From: Sphingomonas jinjuensis
GTDB lineage: Bacteria; Pseudomonadota; Alphaproteobacteria; Sphingomonadales; Sphingomonadaceae
Length of the DNA stretch: 64,000 bases
Assembly (NCBI RefSeq): GCF_014197105.1
Contig: NZ_JACIEV010000009.1
Span: 1-64,000, forward strand
Reading direction: 5' to 3'
Shown here: positions 55,068 through 63,777 of the stretch, piece after piece
Numbering within the stretch: the stretch's first letter is position 1
Layout of the letters: each line of letters begins with the position of its first letter
Position numbers and translations under genes: made by a program
Notes under the pieces: model-generated
What the model saw: the letters and a program-made list of their open reading frames with translations, nothing else
What the model was told of the DNA's origin: nothing
Database searches by the model: none

Positions 55068-56606
55068 TTACCGAACCGGGTCCAACCCCGGCCCCGCATC
55101 CGCCGTCGAAAGATAGCGCGGCGCGACCCTCTGCTTGGCACGCTGCTCATAGGCATAGCCCGCACCCAGCACGGTCGCGTCGCCGCCCCTGGTCGCGATG
55201 AACGACAGCCCGGCGGGCAGGCCGCGGACCAGTCCCATCGGCACCGTCAGGTTGGGATAGCCCGCCACCGCCGGCAAGGTCGACGAGCTGGGGCCGCCAT
55301 ATTGGTCGCCATAGACGGGATCGCTCAGCCAGGCCGGGCCATAGGTCGGCTCGACGAGCACGCGCGCCCTCGCCTTGGCAAGCAGCGCGTCGATCGCCCC
55401 GCTGGCCTGCGCCAGCGACTTGGCGCGCGCCGCCTTGTAGGCCGGATCGTCGAGGCCCTTGGTCCTGGCCGCCGCCAGGAACGTCTCCTGTGCGAAGAAC
55501 GGCATCTCGGTGGCGGCATTGGCCTCGTTGAAGGCGATGACCTGATCGAGTGTCCGGGTACGCACGCTCGCCGGCGTGGTCGCCAGATAGGCGTCGAGAT
55601 CGGCTTTGAGCTCGGTCTGGAGCACCAGCAGCTCCGCCTCGCCCAGCCCCGGCAGCTTGGGCGCCTCGACCTCGACCAGTTCCGCGCCCGCCGCCTTCAG
55701 CACCGCCAGCGCGGCGTCGTAGCGGGCGGCGAGATCGGCGGTCATCTCCGGTCGCAGCACCGCGATCCGCATGCCCGACAAGGCGCTGGTCGACAGGCCC
55801 GCGGCATAATCGACATTCGCCCCGCCGGTCGCCATCGCCGACAGCATCAGCGCCGCGTCGCGCACGCTGCGCGCCATCGGCCCCGGCGTGTCCTGCGAAT
55901 GGCTGATCGGCACCACGCGCTCGCCGCTGACCAGCCCGATCGTCGGCTTCAGCCCGACCAGCCCGTTGATCGACGAGGGGCATACCACCGACCCGTCGGT
56001 TTCGGTCCCCACCCCCGCCGCGGCGAAGCTGGCCGCGATCGCGCTGCCCGACCCCGACGACGAACCGCAGGCGGTGCGATCGAGCGCATACGGATTGCGC
56101 ACCAATCCGCCGACCGCGCTCCAGCCGCTCATCGACCGGGTCGAGCGGATGTTGGCCCATTCGGACAGGTTGGTCTTGCCCAGGATCACCGCCCCCGCCG
56201 CGCGCAGCCGCGCCACCAGCGGTGCGTCGCGTCGAGTGACATTGTCCTTCAGCGCGAGGCTGCCCGCGGTCGTCGCCATCGGATCGGCGCTTTCGATATT
56301 GTCCTTGATGAGCACCGGCACGCCATGCAGCGGCCCGCGCACCCGTCCGGCCCGACGCTCGGCATCGAGCGCGCGCGCCTGCGCCAGCGCGTCGGGATTT
56401 ATTGCGATGATGCTGCGCAGCATCGGCCCCTTGCGGTCCATCGCCGCGATTCTCTTTTCATACGCGCGGACCAGATCGACGCTCGTCGCGCGCCCGGCGG
56501 TCATCGCCGCCTGCAGATCGTCGATCGATCGCTCCTCGACCGGCACCTCACGGGCCCCGATCGGCGCGGCGACAGCCAATAAACCCACGAGAATCAGATG
56601 CTTCAT
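55068..56606 (-). CDS. Exported amidase (amidase signature family)
   Basis: A 512-aa enzyme with signal peptide MKHLILVGLLAVAAPIGA, so periplasmic. The Ser-Ser-Lys catalytic triad is visible: Lys in VLIKDNIE, the cis-Ser and nucleophile Ser in GSSSGSGSAIAASFAAAGVG followed by TETDGSVVCPSS. The family hydrolyses amides from fatty-acid amides to small carboxamides; specificity is not readable. Start at 56606 chosen for AAGGG upstream; 56621 is an alternative. Divergent from the MBL-fold gene, with 128 bp between starts. Confidence 0.93.
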   Translation of the reverse strand: MKHLILVGLLAVAAPIGAREVPVEERSIDDLQAAMTAGRATSVDLVRAYEKRIAAMDRKGPMLRSIIAINPDALAQARALDAERRAGRVRGPLHGVPVLIKDNIESADPMATTAGSLALKDNVTRRDAPLVARLRAAGAVILGKTNLSEWANIRSTRSMSGWSAVGGLVRNPYALDRTACGSSSGSGSAIAASFAAAGVGTETDGSVVCPSSINGLVGLKPTIGLVSGERVVPISHSQDTPGPMARSVRDAALMLSAMATGGANVDYAAGLSTSALSGMRIAVLRPEMTADLAARYDAALAVLKAAGAELVEVEAPKLPGLGEAELLVLQTELKADLDAYLATTPASVRTRTLDQVIAFNEANAATEMPFFAQETFLAAARTKGLDDPAYKAARAKSLAQASGAIDALLAKARARVLVEPTYGPAWLSDPVYGDQYGGPSSSTLPAVAGYPNLTVPMGLVRGLPAGLSFIATRGGDATVLGAGYAYEQRAKQRVAPRYLSTADAGPGLDPVR

Positions 56607-56734
56607 CAATAGACCCTTCATATCGCGGCGATGCTAGCCGGCACACCGTCGCGCGCAAGCGGAACCCCGCGCCTTCCCGATCGCTCGTTCGCCATGCTTG
56701 CCACCGTCTCGCCGTCGATCCACACCGCCCGCTG

Positions 56735-57913
56735 ATGGCGACCGTCCTGAAGTTCTTGGGCCGTGCGGTGCTCCTGGTGCTCATCCTGCTGGCGCTGGCG
56801 ATCGCGCTCGTTCCGCGCTTCCTCGACCGCCTTTATTACGAAGGGCCGGCAAGCGACCATTTCGACGGCCAGCGCTTCTTCAACCCCGATGGAGACGCCG
56901 ATACGCTGCGCTCGCCAACCGGCGGACGTGGTGGGCGGGCCGGATTCTTCTGGCGCTATCTCAGCGGCAACGACGGGCGTCCCGTCTGGCCCGATCGGGT
57001 GACGGTCGCGCAGGCGACGCCCGCGGCGCGGGTCGAGGGCACGCGGATGGTCGCGACCTGGGTCGGCCACGCCACGGTGCTGGTCCAGACGCAGGGCCTC
57101 AATATCCTGACCGACCCGATCTACGCCGACCGCGCCGGTCCGCTAGGGTTCGGGCCCAAGCGCGTCGCGGCGCCCGGCATCGCGTTCGACAAGCTGCCGA
57201 AGATCGACCTCGTCCTCGTCAGCCACAACCACTACGACCATCTCGACCTGACGACACTCGAGCGGCTTTGGGAGCGCGACCGGCCGACGATCGTCACCAG
57301 CCTGGGCAACGACAGCGTCATCGGCCAGGTCGGTGCGAAGGCGACCGCGCTCGACTGGCGCCAGCGGCTGACGGTGCGGCCGGGCGTCGAGGTGGCGGTG
57401 ACGCGCAACCACCATTGGGGCAGCCGCTGGTTCGCCGACCGCAATCGCGCGCTCTGGTCCAGCTTCGTCGTCCGCCTGCCGAGCGGCGGCAACCTGTTCT
57501 TCGCCGGCGACACCGGCTTCGGCGATGGCCACTGGCCAGCGGAGGCGGCGGCGCTGGGGCCGATCCGCCTCGCCCTGATCCCGATCGGCGCGTTCCGCTT
57601 CGCGCCCGGCCAGATGGGGGCCGGCAGCCACATCGGCCCGCTCGATGCGGTCGAGGTCTATCGCCGCCTGGGCGCGGCGCACGGGCTGGCGATCCACTGG
57701 GGGACGTTCCGCCTGTCGTACGAGGCATACGACACGCCGCCCAGGCTGCTGGCGGCGGCGATGGCATGTACGCGGCAGACGGGGTTCACCGGCGTGCCGA
57801 TCGGCATGCCGCAGGACGTGCCGCTGTATCGCGCGCCGGCCCCGGTGCCCGCGATGACGCGCGAGCAGCGGCTGGCGTGCCTGGACACGCCAGCGGTGCG
57901 CGCGCTTCGATAA
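56735..57913 (+). CDS. MBL-fold metallo-hydrolase, NAPE-PLD-like, membrane-anchored
   Basis: A 392-aa protein. The N-terminal helix (FLGRAVLLVLILLALAIALV) anchors or exports it. The metallo-beta-lactamase domain shows WVGHATVLVQTQGLNILTDP, the zinc motif SHNHYDHLDL, VTRNHHWGSRW, FFAGDTGFGD and a final AIHWGTF. The HATVLVQ...LTDPIY and FGPKRVAAPGI blocks match the N-acylphosphatidylethanolamine phospholipase D family. The substrate is inferred to be an N-acylated phospholipid-like compound but is unproven. It lies between a periplasmic amidase and an exported M20 hydrolase. Confidence 0.88.
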   Translation: MATVLKFLGRAVLLVLILLALAIALVPRFLDRLYYEGPASDHFDGQRFFNPDGDADTLRSPTGGRGGRAGFFWRYLSGNDGRPVWPDRVTVAQATPAARVEGTRMVATWVGHATVLVQTQGLNILTDPIYADRAGPLGFGPKRVAAPGIAFDKLPKIDLVLVSHNHYDHLDLTTLERLWERDRPTIVTSLGNDSVIGQVGAKATALDWRQRLTVRPGVEVAVTRNHHWGSRWFADRNRALWSSFVVRLPSGGNLFFAGDTGFGDGHWPAEAAALGPIRLALIPIGAFRFAPGQMGAGSHIGPLDAVEVYRRLGAAHGLAIHWGTFRLSYEAYDTPPRLLAAAMACTRQTGFTGVPIGMPQDVPLYRAPAPVPAMTREQRLACLDTPAVRALR

Positions 57914-57915
57914 GG

Positions 57916-57944
57916 CGATCCTCCCCCGCCAAGGGGGAGGATCG
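57916..57944. terminator. Bidirectional palindrome (family A) between convergent genes
   Basis: CGATCCTCCCCC (57916-57927) and GGGGGAGGATCG (57933-57944) form a perfect 12-bp stem with a 5-base loop, 3 bp after the MBL stop and 3 bp before the M20 stop. It likely terminates both. Confidence 0.7.
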
Positions 57945-57946
57945 AA

Positions 57947-59269
57947 TTAGGCCTGATCCAGCAGATCCAGCACCGCCGCGGTCATCGCCACCGTCCCCGT
58001 CACCACCACCGCTTCGGGATCGACCTTGAACAGCGGCGAGTGATGCGACGGCACCGCAGGCCCGCCCTTCGCTGCCGCCGCGATCGTTGCGGCGGGTGTG
58101 CCGCCGACCGCGAAATAATAGCCCTTCACCCCGCTGTCGGGCTGGACGAGATAGGCGAAGTCCTCCGCGCCCATGCCCTTCTGCTCGAAGGGGATGACGT
58201 TCTCGCGTCCCAGCGTCTTCACCATCACCGCATTGAGCCGGCGGGCGAGCGCGGCGTCGTTGGTCGTCGTCGGCGTGCCTTCGGTCACGGTCACGATGGG
58301 CATCTTGTCCTCGGGCATGCCATTCATCACGCCGACGCCGCGGGCGACGCGCTTGATCCCGGCGAGCAGCTGCGCCCGCGTCGCCTCGTCATTGGCGCGC
58401 ACGGTCACCTGCAGCTTCGCCTGGTCGGAGATGATGTTATGCTTCAGCCCGGCGTGAAAGCTGCCGACGGTGATGACGCCGGGATCGAGCGGCATCCGCT
58501 CGCGGCTGATGAGCCCCTGCAACGCGATCACCAGCTGCGACGCCATATAGACCGGATCCTTGCCGGCATGCGGGCTGGCGCCGTGCGCGCCGATGCCGGG
58601 GACGGTGATGTCGACCGAATCAGACGAGGAATATTGGATCCTCTCCGACGCCGACACCGTCCCGCTCGCGCCTTCCGAATTGCTGTGGAAGGCGAGCGCA
58701 TAGTCGGGCTTGGGGAAGCGCGTGTAGAGCCCGTCCTTCAGCATCGCGCTGGCGCCCATCACCCGCTCCTCGCCGGGCTGGGCGATGAAGACGACGGTGC
58801 CGTGCCAGCGATCCTTCAGCGCCGCGAGCCGCCGTGCGGTCGCGACCAGCGCGGTGATGTGGGTGTCGTGGCCGCAGGCGTGCATCACCGGCGCCTCCAC
58901 ACCGTCGAGCCCAATCTGACGCGCCGTGGAGGCATTGGCCAGGCCCGACTTCTCCTCGACGGGCAGGCCGTCCATGTCGGCGCGCACGAGCACGACCGGT
59001 CCGGCGCCATTCTTGAGCACGCCGACCACGCCGGTAGTGCCGACCTTCTCGGTCACCTGCATCCCCGGCACCTTGCGCAGCTCGGCCGCCATCCTCGCCG
59101 ACGTCTTGTATTCGCGCATCGACAGCTCGGGATTGCGGTGGAACCAGTCCCACATCGCACCCAGGCTCTGGCGATAATCGGCGCGAACCGCCGCGGCATA
59201 ATCGGGCTCGGCAGCCAGCGCCGGCGTGGCGGTGGACAGCAGCAGCGCGGCGGCGAGCAGGTGACGCAT
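57947..59269 (-). CDS. Exported M20 amidohydrolase/aminoacylase
   Basis: A 440-aa zinc hydrolase with signal peptide MRHLLAAALLLSTATPALA. Features: VRADMDGLPVEEKSGLANAS, the metal-binding MHACGHDTHITALVA, VVFIAQPGEERVMGA, and a dimerisation domain with GAHGASPHAGKDPVYMASQL. The C-terminal GAEDFAYLVQPDSGVKGYYF and HHSPLFKVDPEA complete the metal site. It resembles IAA-amino-acid and N-acyl-amino-acid hydrolases (hippurate-hydrolase type) that split N-acyl amides. Confidence 0.94.
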   Translation of the reverse strand: MRHLLAAALLLSTATPALAAEPDYAAAVRADYRQSLGAMWDWFHRNPELSMREYKTSARMAAELRKVPGMQVTEKVGTTGVVGVLKNGAGPVVLVRADMDGLPVEEKSGLANASTARQIGLDGVEAPVMHACGHDTHITALVATARRLAALKDRWHGTVVFIAQPGEERVMGASAMLKDGLYTRFPKPDYALAFHSNSEGASGTVSASERIQYSSSDSVDITVPGIGAHGASPHAGKDPVYMASQLVIALQGLISRERMPLDPGVITVGSFHAGLKHNIISDQAKLQVTVRANDEATRAQLLAGIKRVARGVGVMNGMPEDKMPIVTVTEGTPTTTNDAALARRLNAVMVKTLGRENVIPFEQKGMGAEDFAYLVQPDSGVKGYYFAVGGTPAATIAAAAKGGPAVPSHHSPLFKVDPEAVVVTGTVAMTAAVLDLLDQA

Positions 59270-59314
59270 GTGTCAGGAATCCCCCTTGTGGTTCCCGCAC
59301 CTTAGCCACCCTTC

Positions 59315-59338
59315 ATCCTCCCCCGCCAGGGGGAGGAT
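59315..59338. terminator. Palindrome ATCCTCCCCC/GGGGGAGGAT (family A)
   Basis: A perfect 10-bp stem with loop GCCA immediately downstream of the fpr stop (59345, minus strand) and upstream of the M20 start. Probable terminator of fpr transcription. Confidence 0.6.
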
Positions 59339-59344
59339 TGCGGT

Positions 59345-60166
59345 TCAATCGACGAACGCGCGCTCGATCACGAACTGCCCGGGCTTGGCGTTGGAGCCTT
59401 CCTCCAGCCCCGCCGCCTCGAGCAGCCCCGCCGTTTCCTTGATCATCGCGGTCGAGCCGCAGAGCATCACGCGGTCGATCTCGGGATCGAACCGTGCCGG
59501 CCCCTCGACCGGCGCGCCGAACAGGCGGCCGTCGGCGATCAGGTCGGTGATGCGCCCCGTGGTCGCGAACGGCTCGCGCGTCACCGTCGGGATATAGTGG
59601 AACTGCGTCTGCGCCTGGTCGCCGACCAGGGGATCGTCCGCTAGCTGCGCACTCAGCTCGTCGTGATACGCCAGGTCCGACACGCGGCGCGTGCCATGGA
59701 CGACGATGATCTGCGAGAAGCGGTCATACACCTCGGGGTCGCGCGCCAGGCTGAGGAACGGCGCCAGCCCGGTGCCGGTCGACAGCATCCACAACCGCTG
59801 CCCGCCGAGCAGCGCGTCGCACACCAGCGTGCCGGTCGGCTTGCGGCCGAGATACAGCTGATCGTCCGCCTGGATCATCTGCAGCCGCCCGGTCAGCGGG
59901 CCATCCTGGACCTTGATCGACAGGAACTCGAGCTCGTCCGAATAGGCCGGGCTGGCGATCGAATAGGCGCGCATGATCGGCTTGCCGCCATCCTCGCCCG
60001 GCAGGCCGAGCATCACGAACTCGCCCGAGCGGAAGCGGAACGACGGCGGCCGGTCGACCGCGAAGGAAAACAGATGCTCGTTCCAGTGCCGAACCCATTT
60101 GACGGTCGCGGTCTGGAAAGCAGTGTGATCAGGAATGAGCGCCGGCGGACGCGTCAGCATGTTCAT
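59345..60166 (-). CDS. fpr: Ferredoxin-NADP reductase
   Basis: A 273-aa flavoprotein exchanging electrons between NADPH and ferredoxin or flavodoxin. The FAD domain contains RFRSGEFVMLGLPG and the RxYS motif IMRAYSIASPAY. The NADP domain contains LSTGTGLAPFLSLARD and MLCGSTAMIKET. The C-terminal VIERAFVD is typical of bacterial subclass I enzymes. The start at 60166 (MNMLTRPPALIP) is chosen for conserved length. A consensus TTGACA lies about 80 bp upstream. Confidence 0.95.
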   Translation of the reverse strand: MNMLTRPPALIPDHTAFQTATVKWVRHWNEHLFSFAVDRPPSFRFRSGEFVMLGLPGEDGGKPIMRAYSIASPAYSDELEFLSIKVQDGPLTGRLQMIQADDQLYLGRKPTGTLVCDALLGGQRLWMLSTGTGLAPFLSLARDPEVYDRFSQIIVVHGTRRVSDLAYHDELSAQLADDPLVGDQAQTQFHYIPTVTREPFATTGRITDLIADGRLFGAPVEGPARFDPEIDRVMLCGSTAMIKETAGLLEAAGLEEGSNAKPGQFVIERAFVD

Positions 60167-60221
60167 CGGTCTTCGCCAAATGGACTGAGAGAAGGGCGCA
60201 CGGCCCCTATGAAAGCGCGTC

Positions 60222-60249
60222 GCACTATCGCCGCTACCCCCGGTGTCAA
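60222..60249 (-). promoter_or_regulatory. Predicted promoter for fpr
   Basis: On the minus strand a perfect TTGACA (60249-60244) is followed after 16 bp by TAGTGC (60227-60222). The -35 element is excellent, the -10 weak. It is about 56 bp upstream of the fpr start. Confidence 0.4.
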
Positions 60250-60326
60250 CGCGCAAGCGGCAAACTTTATCTTTACACGGGCGGGGGCATTCATGACACC
60301 CTTCATTTTTGCAATGGACGTTCCCC

Positions 60327-61394
60327 ATGGTCGAGACGGTCACGCTGAGCCCGTGGAGGCGCGCTCTTCCCATCATCGCGCGCGTAAGGGGCAAGGCCGG
60401 CCTGGGACGCACCTACCGGGACCATGCCGAGGCGATCGAACTGGCGCCCGCCGAACGAATCTATTCGCCCGGCATCCTGTCGCTGCCCGGCGAATCCGAG
60501 CGGGCAACGGGTACGATGCCCCACACCACGGTCGACGAGATCAGGCAGCTCGAAAACGAGGGTGAGTTTTCCCACGGCGCCACCCTGGCCTATCGGATCG
60601 ACAATGCCCTGTTGGCGGACGGCTGCGTCTATTATGGCTATGACTATAACGTCGTCACCCCCGGGATTTCGCGCGCACCCTTTATCCCCGGGCATGTCGA
60701 TCGTCACGGCGAGGCGCAATTGTCCAGCGACACGTCGTCCGAAATGTATTTCGGGCATTGGCTGCTCGATGGGCAGAGCACCGAGCTGTTGGCGGCAGAT
60801 CGCGGGCTCGACGCGCTGGCGTTTGGCCCGCCCGCAACCCATCACAAGGCGGAATATCGGAGCGTCAGCGGACTCGATGTCCGGCCGGTGCGCTATGCGG
60901 CGGTGGACCGACTGTGGGTCATCGACGATCGTGGCCTGAACAGCGCGCGCAACGAACGCTGGGCGCGGCTGCGCGACAGGGTCAGGGCGCTGGCCGCCCC
61001 GCCGTCATCGCCGGAGCGCGTCTATCTGGTCCGGTCTGGCGGCACCAGCGGCCGCAGCGTGAACAACGCGGACGCGTTCGAGGCTGCGCTCGCCCGCCAC
61101 GATTTCGCCTCCGTCGATCCAATGAAGCATTCGGTCGCGGAGATCGCGGGACTGCTGTCACGCGCCAAGCTCGTCGTGTCGATCGAGGGCAGCCATCAGA
61201 GTCACGCGTTGATGGCGATGCCGCCCGGCAGCACGCTGCTCACCATCCAACCGGCAGACCGATTCCTGCACAGCTATCTGTTCTTCGCCAATGTCGCCGG
61301 GATCCGGTCGGCCTATACGATCGCCGAGCAGGAATGCGCGGGCTATCGGGTGGACCTCGACCGGCTGGAAAGGACGCTCGACCTGATCGGCTGA
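60327..61394 (+). CDS. Glycosyltransferase family 61 protein (DUF563)
   Basis: A 355-aa protein with the GT61 features: an N-terminal stretch of low conservation, MYFGHWLLDGQSTELL (HWLLD-like box), a middle VRYAAVDRLWVIDDRGLNSA, YLVRSGGTSGRSVNN resembling the conserved YISR..., and VVSIEGSHQSHALMAMPPGS near the C-terminus, the SxxGsq/h..n block of the family. It probably adds sugar to a capsule, LPS or exopolysaccharide. The ATG at 60327 is chosen over TTG at 60309. It is an isolated gene between fpr and uvrB. Confidence 0.8.
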   Translation: MVETVTLSPWRRALPIIARVRGKAGLGRTYRDHAEAIELAPAERIYSPGILSLPGESERATGTMPHTTVDEIRQLENEGEFSHGATLAYRIDNALLADGCVYYGYDYNVVTPGISRAPFIPGHVDRHGEAQLSSDTSSEMYFGHWLLDGQSTELLAADRGLDALAFGPPATHHKAEYRSVSGLDVRPVRYAAVDRLWVIDDRGLNSARNERWARLRDRVRALAAPPSSPERVYLVRSGGTSGRSVNNADAFEAALARHDFASVDPMKHSVAEIAGLLSRAKLVVSIEGSHQSHALMAMPPGSTLLTIQPADRFLHSYLFFANVAGIRSAYTIAEQECAGYRVDLDRLERTLDLIG

Positions 61395-61442
61395 TCGCAT
61401 GAGGCGAGTTGCGGGTGGCGCCGCCGCCACCATATTCCCACC

Positions 61443-63638
61443 ATGGCGATCCAGATCCGTACCAACCTGGCCGAACCCGAGACCGGCGACACCTTCGTCC
61501 CCCATCGGCCGCAGCGACCCGCCAAGGTAGAGGGCGGCAAGCGGTTCGAGCTGGTCAGCGACTATGAACCCTCGGGCGACCAGCCGACCGCGATCGCCGA
61601 GCTGGTCGGTGCGGCGAGGGAGGGCGAGCGCGATCAGGTGCTGCTGGGTGTCACCGGATCGGGCAAGACCTTCACCATGGCCAAGGTGATCGAGGCGATG
61701 CAGCGCCCCGCGCTGATCCTGGCGCCAAACAAGATCCTGGCGGCGCAGCTGTACGGCGAGTTCAAGTCGTTCTTCCCCAACAACGCGGTCGAGTATTTCG
61801 TTAGCTATTACGATTACTACCAGCCCGAGGCCTATGTCCCGCGGTCGGATACCTACATCGAGAAGGAAAGCTCGGTGAACGAGTCGATCGACCGTATGCG
61901 CCATTCGGCGACGCGGTCGTTGCTGGAACGCGACGACGTCATCATCGTCGCCTCGGTCAGTTGCCTGTACGGTATCGGCTCGGTCGAAACCTATTCGGCG
62001 ATGATCTTCGACCTGAAGAAGGGCCAGACCGTCGACCAGCGCGAGATCGTCCGCAAGCTCGTCGCGCTTCAGTACAAGCGCAACGACGCCGCGTTCCAGC
62101 GCGGCAATTTCCGCGTCCGCGGCGACACGCTGGAAATCTTTCCCTCACACTATGAGGACAGCGCCTGGCGCGTGTCGTTCTTCGGCGACGATATCGAGGA
62201 GATCGTCGAGTTCGATCCGCTGACCGGCCAGAAGGTCGCAAGCCTCAACAGCGTGCGCATCTACGCCAATTCGCACTATGTCACGCCCGGTCCGACGATG
62301 AAGCAGGCGACCGAGGCGATCAAGCACGAGCTCAGCGAGCGGCTGAAGGAGCTGGAGATCGAGGGCAAGCTGCTCGAACGCCAGCGGCTGGAGCAGCGCA
62401 CCAACTTCGACCTGGAGATGATCGCGGCGACCGGCAGCTGCAACGGCATCGAGAATTACAGCCGCTTCCTGACCGGCCGCCTGCCGGGCGAGCCGCCGCC
62501 CACGCTGTTCGAGTATCTGCCGGAAAACGCGCTGCTGTTCGTCGACGAGAGCCACCAGACGGTGCCGCAGATCGGCGCGATGGCGAAGGGCGATCACCGC
62601 CGCAAGATCACGCTGGCGGAATACGGTTTCCGCCTGCCGTCGTGCATCGACAATCGCCCGCTCCGCTTCAACGAATGGGACGCGATGCGCCCGCAGACCG
62701 TCAGCGTGTCGGCGACCCCCGGATCTTGGGAGATGGAGCAGAGCGGCGGCGTCTTCGCCGAGCAGGTCATCCGCCCCACCGGCCTGATCGATCCGCCGGT
62801 CGAGATCAAGCCGGTCGAGGAGCAGGTGCAGGACTGCATCGTCGAATGCCGCAAGACCGCGGAGGCGGGCTATCGCACGCTCGTCACCACGCTGACCAAG
62901 CGGATGGCGGAGGACTTGACCGAATATATGCACGAGGCGGGGATCAAGGTCCGCTACATGCACTCCGACGTCGAGACGCTGGAACGCATCGAACTGATCC
63001 GCGATCTTCGCCTGGGGGTCTATGACGTGCTGGTCGGGATCAACCTGCTGCGCGAAGGCCTGGACATTCCCGAATGCGGGCTGGTGTGCATCATGGACGC
63101 TGACAAGGAAGGCTTCCTGCGCTCTGAAACGTCGCTGATCCAGACGATCGGCCGCGCCGCGCGCAACGTCGACGGCCGCGTCATCCTCTATGCCGACCGC
63201 ATCACCGGCTCGATGGAGCGGGCGATGAACGAGACCGCGCGTCGTCGCGAAAAGCAGATGGCGTATAATGCCGAACACGGCATCACGCCGACGACGATCC
63301 GCCGTCAGATCGGCGACATCATCGCCCATGTCGCATCGAAGGATCAGGTCACCGTCGAGATCGACGACGAGCGGCCGCACATGGTCGGCCACAACCTGCG
63401 CGCGTACATCGAGGAGCTGGAGAAGAAGATGCGCAAGGCCGCATCGGACCTGGAGTTCGAGGAAGCCGGCCGCCTGCGCGACGAGATCCGCAGCCTCGAG
63501 CAGGAAGAGCTCGGCCTCCCCGTCGAGCAGCACAAGGCGCCGCTCATGGGCCGCAGCAACGAGGGCAAGCCGGGGACGCGCAAGACGCGCTACGGCAAGC
63601 AGCAGAAGATGCGGATGGGGGGGAAGCGGAGCCGGTAG
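61443..63638 (+). CDS. uvrB: Excinuclease ABC subunit B
   Basis: A 731-aa nucleotide-excision repair helicase-like subunit that receives damaged DNA from UvrA and recruits UvrC. Walker [14 protein letters not shown] (about 67-79); beta-hairpin [20 protein letters not shown]; Walker [11 protein letters not shown]; helicase motifs [12 protein letters not shown] and [25 protein letters not shown]-terminal UVR motif [16 protein letters not shown], which binds UvrC. The final 45 residues form a basic tail. Normal length. Confidence 0.98.
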   Translation: MAIQIRTNLAEPETGDTFVPHRPQRPAKVEGGKRFELVSDYEPSGDQPTAIAELVGAAREGERDQVLLGVTGSGKTFTMAKVIEAMQRPALILAPNKILAAQLYGEFKSFFPNNAVEYFVSYYDYYQPEAYVPRSDTYIEKESSVNESIDRMRHSATRSLLERDDVIIVASVSCLYGIGSVETYSAMIFDLKKGQTVDQREIVRKLVALQYKRNDAAFQRGNFRVRGDTLEIFPSHYEDSAWRVSFFGDDIEEIVEFDPLTGQKVASLNSVRIYANSHYVTPGPTMKQATEAIKHELSERLKELEIEGKLLERQRLEQRTNFDLEMIAATGSCNGIENYSRFLTGRLPGEPPPTLFEYLPENALLFVDESHQTVPQIGAMAKGDHRRKITLAEYGFRLPSCIDNRPLRFNEWDAMRPQTVSVSATPGSWEMEQSGGVFAEQVIRPTGLIDPPVEIKPVEEQVQDCIVECRKTAEAGYRTLVTTLTKRMAEDLTEYMHEAGIKVRYMHSDVETLERIELIRDLRLGVYDVLVGINLLREGLDIPECGLVCIMDADKEGFLRSETSLIQTIGRAARNVDGRVILYADRITGSMERAMNETARRREKQMAYNAEHGITPTTIRRQIGDIIAHVASKDQVTVEIDDERPHMVGHNLRAYIEELEKKMRKAASDLEFEEAGRLRDEIRSLEQEELGLPVEQHKAPLMGRSNEGKPGTRKTRYGKQQKMRMGGKRSR

Positions 63639-63663
63639 CAGCTCCGGGCCTTTCGCCCTGCTT

Positions 63664-63772
63664 CGTCATCCCGTCCTCGAGCCGGGATCCAGCTTGCCAC
63701 GGGCGGCTGACCTCAACCACCAGATCAGGCGCTTTCGGCACCCATGGATCCCGGCTCAAGGCCGGGATGACG
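63664..63772. repeat. MITE-like inverted repeat (family B)
   Basis: CGTCATCCCGTCCTCGAGCC (63664-63691, continued GGGATCCA) and the segment starting TGGATCCCGGCTC and ending GGGATGACG (63745-63772) form imperfect 28-bp arms. The ends match the 42,842-42,947 element; inner sequences differ. It separates convergent uvrB and the partial receptor. Confidence 0.8.
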
Positions 63773-63777
63773 GAGTA

